This document shows positions 32,105 to 44,034 of a DNA stretch of 64,000 nucleotides, in pieces. The stretch lies in contig OV277863.1 in assembly GCA_922989275.2 (NCBI GenBank), positions 25,510,001-25,574,000 of the forward strand. The letters run 5' to 3'. Made by a program: the position numbers and the translations under genes. Each line of letters opens with the position of its first letter. Position 1 is the first letter of the stretch. The DNA is from Gari tellinella (taxonomy: Eukaryota; Mollusca; Bivalvia; Cardiida; Psammobiidae). Below the pieces are notes generated by a model. That model worked only from the letters and a program-made list of their open reading frames with translations. It was not told where the DNA came from and made no database searches.

Positions 32105-32344
32105 GTTTGAACACATTTTTCTTTTTTTTTGTTAACCATAAATAATTTAATCCGGTTGAGGAGGAACTGATTGAACTTGCAAAGGCTATCACTACTTTTG
32201 GTTCATTTTACTTTATTCGGCCCAAGCCATTTCGACCCACTATCTTTCTTGGTCGGCATTGATGTAATCGAATACTATTCTAATTATATAAATAAACTGT
32301 TTTTTTGCATACCTGGTCAATTTCGGTTAGAAATTCCAAACGTT

Positions 32345-33790
32345 TTCTAACTTTTAGGTCACCTCCCCGAAGTGAAGGGGGTGGGGTGGGGGGGGGGGTG
32401 TTTAGGCTTTACAGAAATGTTGAACAAGTCTCATCAATGAACCCATGTGGCGGCATACTAATTTTGTGACAGGTGCTGTCTCAGGTGTGAGGCATAGGTG
32501 CATGACAAATACTTTACCCCAGGCATCGGCATCAGCGTCTGGACTGGATATCATAAACTATAGGTGATGGGTCAATGAAACTTAACCATAGATTGCCTTT
32601 AATGAGTACAGCATTTTGAAACGTAGTTCAGTGACCTTGACATTTGACCTTGACCCCTTATGTCAACATTAAGGTATCCATTAAGGTAAACATTAAGTTT
32701 ATTCTGGACTTAAAGTCTGTTCTGGCTACGGTCTTGAAACATATGCTAATGCACATCAATTAGTACACCAAGATGCACCACAGTTTGGTGACCTTTGACC
32801 TTGACCTCTAGGGTTTGTGTTAAAGTCTGTTCTGAACTAACAACTGCACCTATGGTTACAAAACTTCATAATTTTTATTATGCTGCTGGACCCCAATGAG
32901 TAAACAACATTGCACTGCAATTTGGTGACCTTGACCTTTAACCTCTAGACTTTAATGAGTACAGCATTTTAAAACGTAGTTGGATGACCTTGACCCTTGA
33001 CTTCTGGGATCAATGTGAAGGTTTAAACCGTTTTGCGTTGAGTCTATTCATAATTTAATCTGTTCTGGCCTAACTACTTCAAGTTTGGTGACCTTGACCT
33101 TTAGGGTCAACTTTAAAGTTTTGCGTTAAAGTCTGTTTTTGGGCAAACGACTGCACCTACGGTGAAGAAACTTCATATGCTGATGCTCCTCAATGAGTAG
33201 ACCACCATGCACCACAGTTTGGTGACCTTGACCTTTGTCATTGACCTCAAAGGTCAACCTTAATGTTTTGCGTCAAAGTCCGTTCTTTGCAGGAGGTGAG
33301 CTTTGTAATCTTTGATAACTTGTTCTGGTTGGCATTGATTTAACTTATTCAGACACATTGGTCAATCTGCCAGGCCATTTTGGGAAATCTGCAATGTTTG
33401 ATTTGGGATTTTTTGTGCGTGAAAAATTATTTTTTGAACTCACCTTCACGAAGTGAGGGCGTCTTCTGCTATACCGTCAGCATCTGGACTGGATGTCATA
33501 AATTTTAAGGGCTAGTTCTATGAAATTTGAACCTTAGATGCACCTTAATGAGTACAGCATTTTAAAACGTAGTTGGATGACCTTGACCCTTGACCTCTGG
33601 GGTCCATGTTAAGGTTTTGCTTTAAGTCTATTCATAATTTAATCTGTTCTGACCTTGACCTTTGACATTGACCTCAAGGGTCAACCTTAAGGTTTTTGCG
33701 TTAAAGTCTGTTCTTTGCAGGAGGTGAGCTTTGTAATTTTGATTACTCGTTCTGGTTGGAATTGATTTCAATTATTAAGGCTAAATGATC
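32345..33790 (+). repeat. Family M tandem repeats
   Basis: Starts AGGTCACCTCCCCGAAGTGA (hairpin-like). Units hold CAGTTTGGTGACCTTGACCT, TTAATGAGTACAGCATTTTA and GGAGGTGAGCTTTGTAATCT, the last closing each of two blocks (near 33310 and 33740). A third partial block is at 35229-35470. Dense in TGACCTTGACC. Lies in AARSD1 intron 1. Confidence 0.65.
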
Positions 33791-33887
33791 AGAAAAATCT
33801 TTTCTATGTGATTTTAAACTTGTTGAGTTTGTCAGGAACAATCTGTATAAAAAAGAAAAATAAAAAAAAAAAGAGTCCAACTTTGGG

Positions 33888-35204
33888 TTTTTAGCTCAGC
33901 TGGCACAAAGTGCCAAGGTGAGCTTTTAGGATCGCTGGATGTCTGTCGTCCGTCTTTCTGTTCGTTAACACTCTACCAGCTACAAATCACATTGGATTTT
34001 CATGAAACTTTGTCAAAATGTTTGCCTCATTGATATCTAGGTCAAGTTCGAATGTGGGTCATGTCCGGTCAAAAACTAGGTCACTAGGTCAAATCATCGA
34101 AAAACTTTGTTAACTCACTAGAGGCTACAAAATCTCATTGGATCTTAATGAAACTTGGTCACAAACTCACAATGTCCGTCTTATTGAAATCTAGGTCCAT
34201 TTTGAATGTGTGTCATGTCCAGTCAAAAACTAGGTCACTAGGTCAAATCATCGAGAAACCTTGATAACATTTTAGAGGCTTCAAACCTCTTTGGATCTTA
34301 TTGAAACTTAGTCAATATGTTTGCCTCAATCAAATCTAGGTCAGTTTCGAATATGGGTCATGTCCTGTCAAAAACTAGGTCACTAGGTCGAATCATCGAA
34401 AAACCTTGTTAACAATCTAGAGGCTTCAAATCTCTTTGGATCTTAATGAAACTTGGTCAGAATGTTTGCCTCAATGAAATCTAGGTCTATTTTCGAATGA
34501 TGGTCATGTGCGGTCAAAAACTAGGTCACTAGGTCAAATCATTAAAAACCTTGTTAATACTAGAAACATGGTCACAATGTTTGCCTCAATGAAATCTAGG
34601 TCAAGTTTGAATGTGTGTCATCTGCGGTCAAAATATAGGTCACTAGATCAAATCATAGAAAAACCTTGTTAACACTCTCGAGGCTACAAATCTCTTTGGA
34701 TCTTAATGAAACTTAGTCAATATGTTTGCCTAATTGATATCTAGGTCAAGTTAGAATGTGATTCATGTCCTGTCAAAAATTAGGTCACTGGGTCAAATCA
34801 TCAAAAAACCTTGTTAACACTCTAGAGGCTACAAATCTCATTGGATCTCAATGAAACGTAGTCAAAATGTTTGCCTCATTGATATCTAGGTCAAGTTTGA
34901 AGGTGGGTCATGTCAGGTCAAAAACAAGGTCACTAGAACAAATCATAGAAAAACAGTGTTAACTCTCATGAGGCTGCAAATCTCATTAGATCTGAATGAA
35001 ATATTGTCAGAATATTTGCCTACATCAAATCTAGGTCAAAATCATATGTGGATTGTGTCTGGTCAAAAACTAGGTCACTAGGACAAATCATAGAAAAAAC
35101 TCGTTAACACTCTAAAGGTTTATTGTGGGTCATGTTCTAGCTCACTATAGGTTAAATTTACATGGTGTACCAGGTGAGCGATTTAGGGCCATAGTGGCCC
35201 TTGT
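33888..35204 (-). mobile_element. Family G element, copy 2
   Basis: Reverse orientation of 7998-9516: starts TTTTTAGCTCAGCTGGCACA with the hairpin GGCACAAAGTGCC, and ends ATTTAGGGCCATAGTGGCCC then TTGT. About eight ~150-bp units, with the same monomer (AAAAACTAGGTCACTAGGTC) more diverged than in copy 1. AARSD1 intron 1. Confidence 0.7.
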
Positions 35205-35228
35205 TTTGGCTAGAATTGGGATTTTATT

Positions 35229-35470
35229 TTTTAGCTCACCTCCAAGAAGTGAGGGGGGCTTATGCTATAACCTCGGCGTCAGCGTCCGGACTGGATATCT
35301 TAAACTATAAGGGCGAGGTCTATGGAAGTTGAACCATAGATGTGCCTTAATGAGTACAGCATTTTAAGTTTTTGCATCAAAGTCTGTTCTTTGCAGGAGG
35401 TGAGCTTTGTAATCTTTGATTACTTGTTCTGGTTGGCATTGATTTCAATTATTAAGGCTAAATGACCAGA
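35229..35470 (+). repeat. Family M fragment
   Basis: TTTTTTAGCTCACCTCCAAG, AGCGTCCGGACTGGATATCT and the closing GGAGGTGAGCTTTGTAATCT block. The end hairpin resembles those of G, H and J. Confidence 0.55.
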
Positions 35471-35699
35471 AAAAAGGCCTATTAGCTATTTGTTTCTCAA
35501 TTGATATACTTTCAAAATTGTTCAAAGAATTTTGATCCGTCAAAAAACATGGCCACCAGAGGGCGTGGTCAATTTCTGTATTTACATCATATTGACAAAC
35601 ATAGTCAAAACTTTATGATTTTCTATGGTGGAAGAATAAAATAAAGGCGTAAAAAGACAAATGAAAATGGGTTAAAGTGGAATGAATTGTTTGTTGTAG

Positions 35700-35828
35700 T
35701 TGACAGCTACTGTTAAATCCTGTACACCAGCAGAACTGAAGGTCAGCACCAATGGCAAGAAGGAGGTGGTAAGAGGCTTTGAAGTGATTCTAGATGACAC
35801 AGTCCTATTTCCTGAAGGAGGAGGCCAG
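35700..35828 (+). CDS. AARSD1: AARSD1 exon 2
   Basis: Codes residues 14-56, LTATVKSCTPAELK ... DDTVLFPEGGGQ. The VLFPEGGGQ motif is a hallmark of the alanyl-tRNA synthetase editing domain and of free-standing AlaX-type proteins, where it forms part of the editing pocket. The acceptor is TTGTTTGTTGTAG|TTG, the donor GGCCAG|GTGACT; both phase 0. The next residues expected in the family are PDDRGT, which are supplied by an 18-nt microexon at 41269. Confidence 0.93.
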
Positions 35829-35892
35829 GTGACTCTATTTCTGTGCCCCAGGGGCAATGCAAAGTCCAAACATTTTACCATGGTTTCATTGT

Positions 35893-36243
35893 TTAACACA
35901 TTACCCCATAAATACACCTTTTGAAGTATTTAATTTATTCTTTCACTGAAGAAAATAGCTCCAATTTATACAGTCATAAATACCCCATAAATATGCCTTT
36001 TTACGTACATGTATTTAATTCATTCTTTCACTAAAGAAAATAGTTCCAATTTATACAGTCATAAATATGCACTAGTTATGAAAAATATTTTCCTTATTCT
36101 AATATATGATAATTATATGGTAGCATAAAGCAGGCTGAAAGTAAAGCAGAATGCACCTTAAGGTGCATTCTGCTTTACTTTCAGTCTGCTTAAGTAGTCA
36201 CTTGTCTTCAAATCTGGAAACAAGCTATAGGGTAATGGGTTAA
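35893..36243. mobile_element. Family B element (B8) with a duplicated arm
   Basis: TTAACACATTACCCCATAAA ... TATAGGGTAATGGGTTAA. The left arm is repeated (35905-35985 and 35982-36070: CCCCATAAATA..CCTTTT, GAAGAAAATAG). The hairpin AAAGCAGGCTGAAAGTAAAG is intact. Lies 64 bp inside AARSD1 intron 2. Confidence 0.65.
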
Positions 36244-37330
36244 CTCTTTGCATGTTAAATATAAAGCATCCAGATGATACGCTGCGTAATGACCCTGTTT
36301 TCACAAAAAAAAAGAAAATTCTAAATTTAGAAAAACAATAGACAATAAAATTTAATGTAGCTGACGAAAAATTACTTAGCGTTAAAAAAGTTAAAGTTCA
36401 ACAGTTTAAGTTAAATTCTGTGTTTTGGGATTATTTTGGCAGATATTTGGAGGGGGCTTTTATTAAAAGGGGTGTGTTTAAATGGGGAGTATAATGTATG
36501 TGAATTACTTGATTAACCCCATCAACAATTGCTGTTATTTGGCCCCCTAAATTTAGCTATATATATCTACTATGTAATAGCTACTAAATGTAAGCCTTAT
36601 ACTAATGTGGAAACAGTTTAAACACTTGAAGCGGGTTGAAAATAGGCCGAAAGGGCATGTATGAGCTTTCGGCCTTACTTTTCAGCCAGCTTCAGAGATT
36701 GTTTCGTAAAATATTGTACAGCTGAAGGGAGGTAACTCTTAGAACATAATATACTCTTTGAAAACTGGGTTATCTCCCTTGCCCTATAAAATAACTTTTG
36801 GGCTGCTATTATGAGGCATATTTATAAATGTTGAGTTAGCCATAATCTCATGTGGATCCAGGTCTGATATGTAGTTGGAGCCAAAACTTTTGTATGGGCT
36901 GCTGGTCTGTAGGAAAAATGGATCTACACAACTTTATATTGATCCTCAAGTATGCTCAGTGTTGTCTTCAAAAACATATGTGATAGCTCCAGCAAGTGGG
37001 TCCAGGTCAGATTTAGTGCCAAACCGATATGTCTCGGGCTACTGGTCTATCTATGATCTGGATCCTCTAGCTATGCAAAAATGTGAACCTGTCATCTTTT
37101 AAATTTTATTATTTAACATAGTATTGCATAAAAATATATTTTTAACTATGATTATACTTATGATCTCACCTTATAGAAAGCTTTTATAGGAGTCTCTTAT
37201 AGAAGTCTCTTAACTATTTTAATGCATATTTTATTACAGATTGTTTGTTTAAATTGTTACTGGATAATCTTGTTATGTCGGACAATAGCTTAAAGCTAGT
37301 GTTAGTATGTTTGACTGAAACCGACTATAA
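36244..37330. other. Intron 2 sequence, no gene recognised
   Basis: Contains one hairpin (36615-36690, AGGCCGAAAGG...CTTTCGGCCT) of the family E type and an anonymous stretch. The ~75-codon open frame at 36875-37102 has no recognisable features. Confidence 0.4.
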
Positions 37331-37362
37331 ATAAAGATTATCTTATCTTATCTTATCTTAGC
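37331..37362 (+). repeat. (TTATC)n tail, probable retroelement 3' end
   Basis: CTATAAATAAAGATTATC followed by four to five TTATC units. A polyadenylation-like AATAAA just before a short tandem tail is typical of the 3' end of non-LTR elements or SINEs; the body was not identified. Confidence 0.5.
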
Positions 37363-37510
37363 TCTTGAGCAATTTGATTCAGGAAACTACAGAGCTCCAT
37401 AATTATAAGAGGGAGTAAACTGGACAAATCCAACATTTTTTAGAGATGATACTAATGAGTTGTCTCACCATAGTATGATAGGGTAACTGGGTTTAATGCA
37501 GACATAAAGA

Positions 37511-38118
37511 TTTTTATGCCCCCCGGCATCGACAGATGAGGGAGCATATAGTAATCGTCCTGTCCGTCCGTAACCAGGTCAAGTAGATTTTACCGTTTCG
37601 TCTAGCATCAACATCGCTTATTCAAATGCTTGGATACTTATACAGTTGTTGCCTTGGACCATTCCCTAGCCACCAATAATAACCAACCTTGATTTTGACC
37701 TTGACCTTGACCTAATTTGGACTTAGAATATTTTGAATGGGCTATTTCTTGGTTAACTAGATTTTACCGATTCGTCTAGCATCAACACCGCTTACTCCAA
37801 TGCTTGGATACTTATACAGTTGTTGCCTTGGACCATTCCCTATCCACCAAAATCACTGAACCGTGATTTTGACCTTGACCTTGACCTAATTTGGATTTAG
37901 AATATTTTGAATAGGCTATTTCTTGGTTAACTAGATTTTACCGTTATGTCTAGCATCAACACTACTGACTACAATGCTTCTATACTTATACAGTTATTGC
38001 CTTGGACCATTACCAACCCACCAGTAATACCCAAGCTCAGTTTGACCTTGACCTTGACTTATTTGGACTTAGAAACGATTCAGAATATATTGTCAAGGAT
38101 GCCACCGGGGGCATAAGC
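37511..38118 (+). repeat. Family N element, copy 1, ~168-bp tandem core
   Basis: TTTTTATGCCCCCCGGCATC ... GCCACCGGGGGCATAAGC. Three units of ~168 bp with TAGATTTTACCGTTTCGTCT, GTTGCCTTGGACCATT and TTTGACCTTGACCTTGACCT. Copy 2 is at 54709-55320. R2 is inserted at its right edge. Confidence 0.65.
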
Positions 38119-40683
38119 CAGGGATTTCCCCAGGATTTTCTGAAGGCATGTTGAATTTGGGGCATAGGGGGAGGGTGCGGGAGGGCTCTCCCTCCCGCGC
38201 TGCGGCGAAATTTTTTGCTCTTTAATCAATGAAATAGTGCATTTTTGGCATTAAGTTTTCATTTATTCACCCCCACCCACTGGTGGCCTTGTTGTTTGAG
38301 CAAGGAAGATTATTGGAAGAAAACTGGCAAATGGTCACCCATGAATCATCATTTGTGTACAATACTTCTTAAATCAGAACAACAGTTTCAGAGAAGAAAA
38401 AAAATTGAATTTTTTTCCATACAGAAATAATAGGAAAACTTGCCCCTCCCACTGGTGGCCATGTTTTTTTTAAATAACAAAACGATTTTAAGAAATCTGG
38501 TAGAGTATCATCAATTGACCATTTGTGTAAAATTATTTTTTAATTTGGACCAGTAGTTTCAGAGAAGAAGATTTTTTAAAGTTTTTAGTAAACAGTAACA
38601 TAAGGAAAACTTGCCCCACCCACTGGTGACCATGTTATTTAAGATAACAAAATGATTTTAAGGAATTTAGTAGAGGATCATCAATTGACCATTTGTGTAA
38701 AATTATTTTTTTAATTTGGACCAGTAGTTTCAGAGAAGAAGATTTTTAAAGTTTTTAGTAAACAGTAACAAAAGGAAAACTTGCCCCACCCATTGGTGGC
38801 CATGTTATTTAAGATAACAAAATGATTTTAAGGAATTTAGTAGAGGATCATCAATTGACCATTTGTGTAAAATTGTTTTTAATTTGGACCAGTAGTTTCA
38901 GAGAAGAAGGTTTTTAAAGTTTTTAGTAAACAGTAACATAAGGAAAACTTGCCCAACCCACTGGCGGCCATGTTTTTTAAGATAACAAAATGATTTTAAG
39001 AAATCTGCTAGAGGATCATCAATTGACCATTTCTGTAAAATTATTTTTAATTTGGACCAGTAGTTTCAGAGAAGAAGATTTTTAAAGTTTTTAGTATACA
39101 GTAACATAAGGAAAACTTGCCCCACCCACTGGCGGCCATGTTTTTTTAAGATATCAAAATAATTTTTTAAGAAATCTGGTAGAGGGTCACCCATGAATCA
39201 TTTGCATAAAATTACTTTCAAATCGGACCAGTAGATTTTGACAAGAAGATTTTTAAAGTTTTCACTATATAGCCATATGAAGAAAATCTGCCCCACCCAC
39301 TAGCGGCCATGTTTTTTAAGAAAGGAATTTTTTTTCTTGAGGTTAAAGAAAAGAAATTGTTTTTGTACTCTATCGAAGATAGATCTAGATCTACGGTAAT
39401 ATAATGGAGGTCTCGTAAATATATATATATATATTTTTTTTTTTATGTGTCAAGAACCTGTGGGTTAAGAGAGCATGGAAAATTTCACTGCATCCCGGCA
39501 AGTGGATGTCGAATGGTGGATTCATGTTTACTTTAAGCCTGCTCTTAACATCCATCCATCATAAAAACAGAAAACAAATTTTTAACTCTGTGAAGAATTA
39601 ATTAGACTGTTTGACTTTGTCATGAGATAAAACCAAGTCTACTTGAATATGTGTTGTCACGATTGTTTTCTGTTTCAATATTTAATCTCCCAAGTTCTAT
39701 TTACCAAAAATACCAGAAAGCTATTTTAAGAGATTCATCGTTTCCCGCGTGTACATGTATGTGTTGCTTCTCTTGTAACTTATTTCCCGAAACTCCCACG
39801 AAAAACATCTTCCGCGTCGATAGCTAGCCATTACCTACGAATAAGTGCTAATTTTAAACATCGCAATTTATGTTAATTTCCTGTCATTCTAAATGGAAGT
39901 TTATAACGTCTAATCTAATTGGATGTTTTCAAAAAATGACACTAGGAAGCATGCCGCGCATTTGGATTTCATTTCGGAAGTTTGGAATACTGTTTGCGTC
40001 TGTTACGTGATTATTAATACGGAGTTGTGAGGAAATCAATTCTAAAAGGTAATTTATATTCATTTAAAACATTCGTTTGTTCAGTATTTGCGGAGAATTT
40101 CCTTATTTAACAGGCCCCGTATCGAGGATATTTTTCCGAGTCGACACACGATTTCACGTGTCATTATTCGCGGCGAATTTTCAGTCCACCGTTAATCATC
40201 TTTTGAATGTTAAATTCGGAAAAAGGAATGTCCGAGATTCCGGTTTCGGCTAGTATTTATTTTTCTTTCAGCGTTGTTCGTAGCTTGTTTTCCGAAAATC
40301 ATTCAAGTCGCTGTTTGTAAAGTAGGCCTAAGCCATGTTCGGCATGTTGTAGAATCTACTCGCATCAAAACCAGAACTAGCGGTTTTAGAAAACGTCAAT
40401 CAAAAGTTAATCTCCCTCAAAATGGAACGAGTCCCTGTCAATCACCGTTTAGATAAGGAAATTCGGCTCCTGATTGGTTGATGAAGCTAAGCACACGCCC
40501 GACACGCGTGACGGCGTTTGGCATATGAAATAATTACTGGAATACACAACACAGGGCCCTGATTAAGGCTAGTCGCTCTACAGATTAAGACATGTCGGCC
40601 AGATCAAAGCATGTCGCGAAGAGACCGCCGGGAAGGAAGGCATGTCGCCCGCGACAGGCGAAAACGGCCTGGGGAAATCCCTG
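38119..40683. mobile_element. Element R, copy 2 (7-bp duplication)
   Basis: CAGGGATTTCCCCAGGATTT ... CCTGGGGAAATCCCTG, flanked by CATAAGC on both sides (38112-38118, 40684-40690). Shares its ends and the right 1.3 kb with R1 (12502-17456), but its left interior is the P tandem array. It lacks the Q insertion of R1. CAGGG termini and a 7-8-bp duplication fit hAT. No transposase frame. Confidence 0.8.
38255..39310 (+). repeat. ~176-bp tandem array P inside R2
   Basis: Six units with CTTGCCCCACCCACTGGTGG, GAGGATCATCAATTGACCAT and ACCAGTAGTTTCAGAGAAGA. Units 2-5 are highly similar, so the array is young. It is absent from R1. Confidence 0.8.
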
Positions 40684-40875
40684 CATAAGCGTTTATTGAA
40701 CGCAGCCTTGTTGTTTTTGAAATACCCCCATTATCTGGGGCCCTGAAACATCAGTATGGGTATCAAACAGTTGGATCCTGTTCAGACACCCAGTTACTTA
40801 GTATCTGATCAAGCTCAATCTTCTAGTTTATACCAGGGCTGAATGTTATAAAGAGTTTGAGTTGAGTCTGTATTC

Positions 40876-40943
40876 GTTCTCAAGCATTTGATTGGTCAGA
40901 TTTGAGCCTAGGCTCAAATCTGACCAATCAAATGCTTGAGAAC
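40876..40943. repeat. Perfect 68-bp palindrome
   Basis: Arms of 34 bp without loop or mismatch; each arm contains CATTTGATTGGTCAGATTTG and the axis is GAGCCTAGGCTC. Imperfect inverted similarity extends outward (TTATAAAG / CTTTATAA). The spacing of ATTGG and CCAAT is symmetric. Probably a foldback or MITE core. Confidence 0.9.
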
Positions 40944-41034
40944 ATTCTTAGACTATGCTCAAAAGCTTTATAACCTTGGACCCAGTGCAGCAAGAGTAAG
41001 ATTGTGAAAGGGTTGAGACTTGAGTCATATTGAG

Positions 41035-41227
41035 ATAACCCATTCCGTCAGAAATACACCCTTTTAAGCCTCTAATTTATTCCTCCACTTGAGAAAATAG
41101 TTCCAATTTATATGCAGATGGTAGCTTAAAGCAGGGTAAGAGTAAGAGTAGCCCAAACTTACTTTCATCCTGCTTTAAGTGGTCACCTATCTTCAATATA
41201 AGAAACAGACTATGAAGTAAAGGGTTA
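41035..41227. mobile_element. Family B element, deleted copy (B9)
   Basis: TAACCCATTCCGTCAGAAAT ... AAGTAAAGGGTTAA, hairpin shortened (AAAGCAGGGTAAGAGTAAGA). It ends 41 bases before the AARSD1 microexon. Confidence 0.6.
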
Positions 41228-41268
41228 AATAAGATATGTAACATCTACTGTTATTTTTCTCTTTTCAG

Positions 41269-41286
41269 CCGGATGACAGAGGAACA
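41269..41286 (+). CDS. AARSD1: AARSD1 exon 3, an 18-nt microexon
   Basis: CCGGATGACAGAGGAACA codes PDDRGT (residues 57-62), exactly the residues expected after EGGGQ in AARSD1. It is flanked by a strong pyrimidine tract and acceptor (TTTTTCTCTTTTCAG) and a consensus donor GTAAGTG; both sides are phase 0. Neighbouring exons are 5.4 kb upstream and 2.7 kb downstream, so recognition of so short an exon may need intronic enhancers. Skipping it would keep the frame but remove six conserved residues next to the editing pocket. Confidence 0.92.
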
Positions 41287-41474
41287 GTAAGTGAGAAGTT
41301 AACTTAGAAAATAATTTGAAGTCCATAAGTATAAATCTTCAGCTAAACATTTTATGTTTAAATTTCAAGCTTGGCCACTCTTGAAAATATTTATAACCTC
41401 TGATGTTCACTCAATGGATTAAATTTCTATCTTATACTGAAAAAAACCCAGTTATCCTCTATTTAAAAGCTGTT

Positions 41475-42010
41475 CAAAGAATTTTGATCCTTCAAAAAAC
41501 ATGGCCACCAGAGGTTGTGGTCCTTTACCTTATTCCATGATATCATTTGAAAAGTGAAAGAACCTTCTAGAAGTTGTAATTTTCATTATATCTTAATGAC
41601 ATTTTGTTTGTGTCATATCATTGCAATGATCAAGTTTAGGTCATACATGAATATCGGTCTTGTAGGGTCATAAAGTAGGTCAGCTGGTCAAATCGCAGAA
41701 AAAGCTTTTGGCCAATCCAGGGGCCATATTTTTAGTCCAAACTTCTTTAAACTTGTTTAGAATTATCATCTTGACAAAATCTAGGCAATATTTGAAAGTA
41801 TGTTACAATACATGTAGGTTCAAAAGTAGGTCAGTAGGTCAAAACATAGAAAAAGCTCCGAAAGTCTTTAGGAGCCATATTTTCAGTCTCAAAATCATAA
41901 AACTTGCTCAGAATGATCACCTTGATGAAATCTAGGCACTGCTTGAATAAGGGTTACATTAGATTCAAAAGTAGGTCAATAGGTCAAAACATAGGTAACA
42001 TTGGCATGTT
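41475..42010 (+). repeat. Family O dispersed repeat
   Basis: Starts GTTCAAAGAATTTTGATCC with AAAACATGGCCACCAGAGG, a segment also found at 35518-35580. Units of about 120-140 bp follow (AAAAGTAGGTCAGTAGGTCA, ATAGAAAAAGCT). No gene. Confidence 0.55.
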
Positions 42011-42538
42011 TAGACCCTGTGAATTTCTTTTTGTATATACTGGTAGCATACAATGGGAAAACTAGTTGCCCCTAACTGCTCCTACACTATTAGATGAATT
42101 TGCACCAATCTTTCGAAGAATAACAACTTATATGTTTTGGTCATGTGATTTGGAATTTTACATTGCAGCCATTTTGACTGAAGAAATTCAGTAGTGGGAT
42201 ACTTGTACCAGAAAGACATGGCTTTCTCTCAAAAACTAATTATACTTTAGTAGGCATGGTCACTTCTGAACTTCATTAGAACAAATATTATTGTCCAGAA
42301 ACCAAAGCAAAACCTAAAATTCTTGTAAGATATTTAAGTGCATTAGGAGACTGCCACGGGCTGCAAACTTCAAATAAATATGATTCTGAATCATAGTCTC
42401 AAAATGATATTGGAATATTGGTTGCATGAATTTGCTAGTTTCATCAAAACTTTTATTTTATTTTATGTGCAATCCTATTACTAAGGTATGCACCTACATG
42501 TATTTAGATTTACAAAATGTCCCCTTCTTGAACTTCTG

Positions 42539-43994
42539 TTTTTAGCTCACCTGAGCCAAAGGCTCAGGATGAGCTATTGTGATCGCTCTTCGTCCGTCGT
42601 CCACCGTCCGTCTGCCGTCGTCCGTCCACATTTTCAAACAACATCTCCTCAGAAACCACTGACCCGATTTCAACCAAACTTTGTCAGAAGCATCAGTGAC
42701 AAGGGGGAACGAAATCTTGTTCAAAAATTTTGGCTAGAGTTATTCCCCTTGCTGTGGGACCAGGTTTTCTAACATGACCGTATAGACAACTTTTAATGCA
42801 TAAGAAAATCTTAAAAAATCTTCTTCTCAGAAACCCAAAGGCCCAGACCTTTGATATTTGGTATGTATCATTACCTTGTGATTTTCTAGCAAGATTGTTC
42901 AAATTTTGACCCTGGGGCCAAAAATGGCCCCGCCCTGGGGCTTATCAGTTTTTCTTAGGAAAATCTTTAAAAATCTTCTTCTCAGAAACCGTTTGGCCTA
43001 GATCATTAATATTTGACCTGTAGCTTTGCCTTATGGTTCTCTACCAAGATTGTTCAAATTATGACCCTCGGGTCAAAATTTGCCCCGCCTCGGGGCTTAT
43101 CAGTTTTACATAGACTTATATAGGAAAACCTTTACAAATCTTCTTCTCTGAAACTGTAAGGCCCAGATCTTTAATATTTGACATATAGCTTTTCCTTGTG
43201 GTCCTCTACAAGATTGTTCAAATTTTGACCCTGGGGCCAGAAATGGCCCTGGGGCTTATCAGTTTTTCTTAGGAAAACCTTTAAAAATCTTCTTCTCAGA
43301 AACCGTATGGCCTAGATCATTAATATTTGACATGTAGCTTTGCCTTATGGTCCTCTACCAAGATTGTTCAAATTATGAACTCCGGGTCAAATTTGGCCCC
43401 ACCCCGGGGCTTATCAGTTTTATATAGACTTATATAGGAAAACCTTTAAAAATCTTCTTCTCTAAAACTATAAGGCCCAGGTCTTTAATATTTGACATGT
43501 AGCTTGCCTTATAGTCCTCTACCAAAGTTGTTCAAATTATGACCCCCGGGTCAAAATTGGCCCCACCCTGGGGCTTATCAGTTTAACATGGACTTGTATA
43601 TGAAAACCTTAACAAATCTTCTTCTCTGAAACTGTAAGGCCCAGATCTTTAATATTTGACATATAGCTTTGCCTTGTGGTCCTCTACCAAGAGTGTTCAA
43701 ATTATGATCCCCAGGCCAAAAATGGCCCCACCCTCGGGCTTATTAGTTTTTCATAGGAAAACCTTTAAAAATCTTCTTCTCTGAAACCGTAAGGCCCAGA
43801 TCATTTATATTTGACATGTAGCTTTGCCCTATGGCCCTCTACCAAGATTGTTCAAATTATGACCACTGGATCAAATTTGGCCCCACCCCGGGGCTTATCA
43901 GTTATATGAGCTATATCAAAATGTTGTCTTGCCCAGTCAGCTTCTATGGTACAATGTCTCAGGTGAGCGAAATGTGGCCCTCTGGGCCTCTTGT
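42539..43994 (-). mobile_element. Family J element, ~155-bp tandem core
   Basis: TTTTTAGCTCACCTGAGCCA with the hairpin TGAGCCAAAGGCTCA, then CGTCCGTCGTCCACCGTCC. About seven units of ~155 bp (AAAATCTTCTTCTCAGAAAC, ATTTGACATGTAGCTTTGCC, GGGGCTTATCAGTTTT). It ends CAGGTGAGCGAAATGTGGCC then CTCTTGT. The monomer is unrelated to G and H although the ends match. It ends 40 bases before AARSD1 exon 4. Confidence 0.7.
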
Positions 43995-44034
43995 CTGTGA
44001 ATAGAATAATTATTATGGCTGTTTCTGTGTACAG

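Larger units (their letters stand above)
37390..40745. mobile_element. Family F element split by N1 and R2
   Basis: Left part CAGAGCTCCATAATTATAAG to ATAAAGATTTT (37390-37513), right part about 40691-40745 ending ATTATCTGGGGCCCTG. Together they restore the family F order seen at 20394-20587. It is the outer layer of a nested stack in AARSD1 intron 2. Confidence 0.6.
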
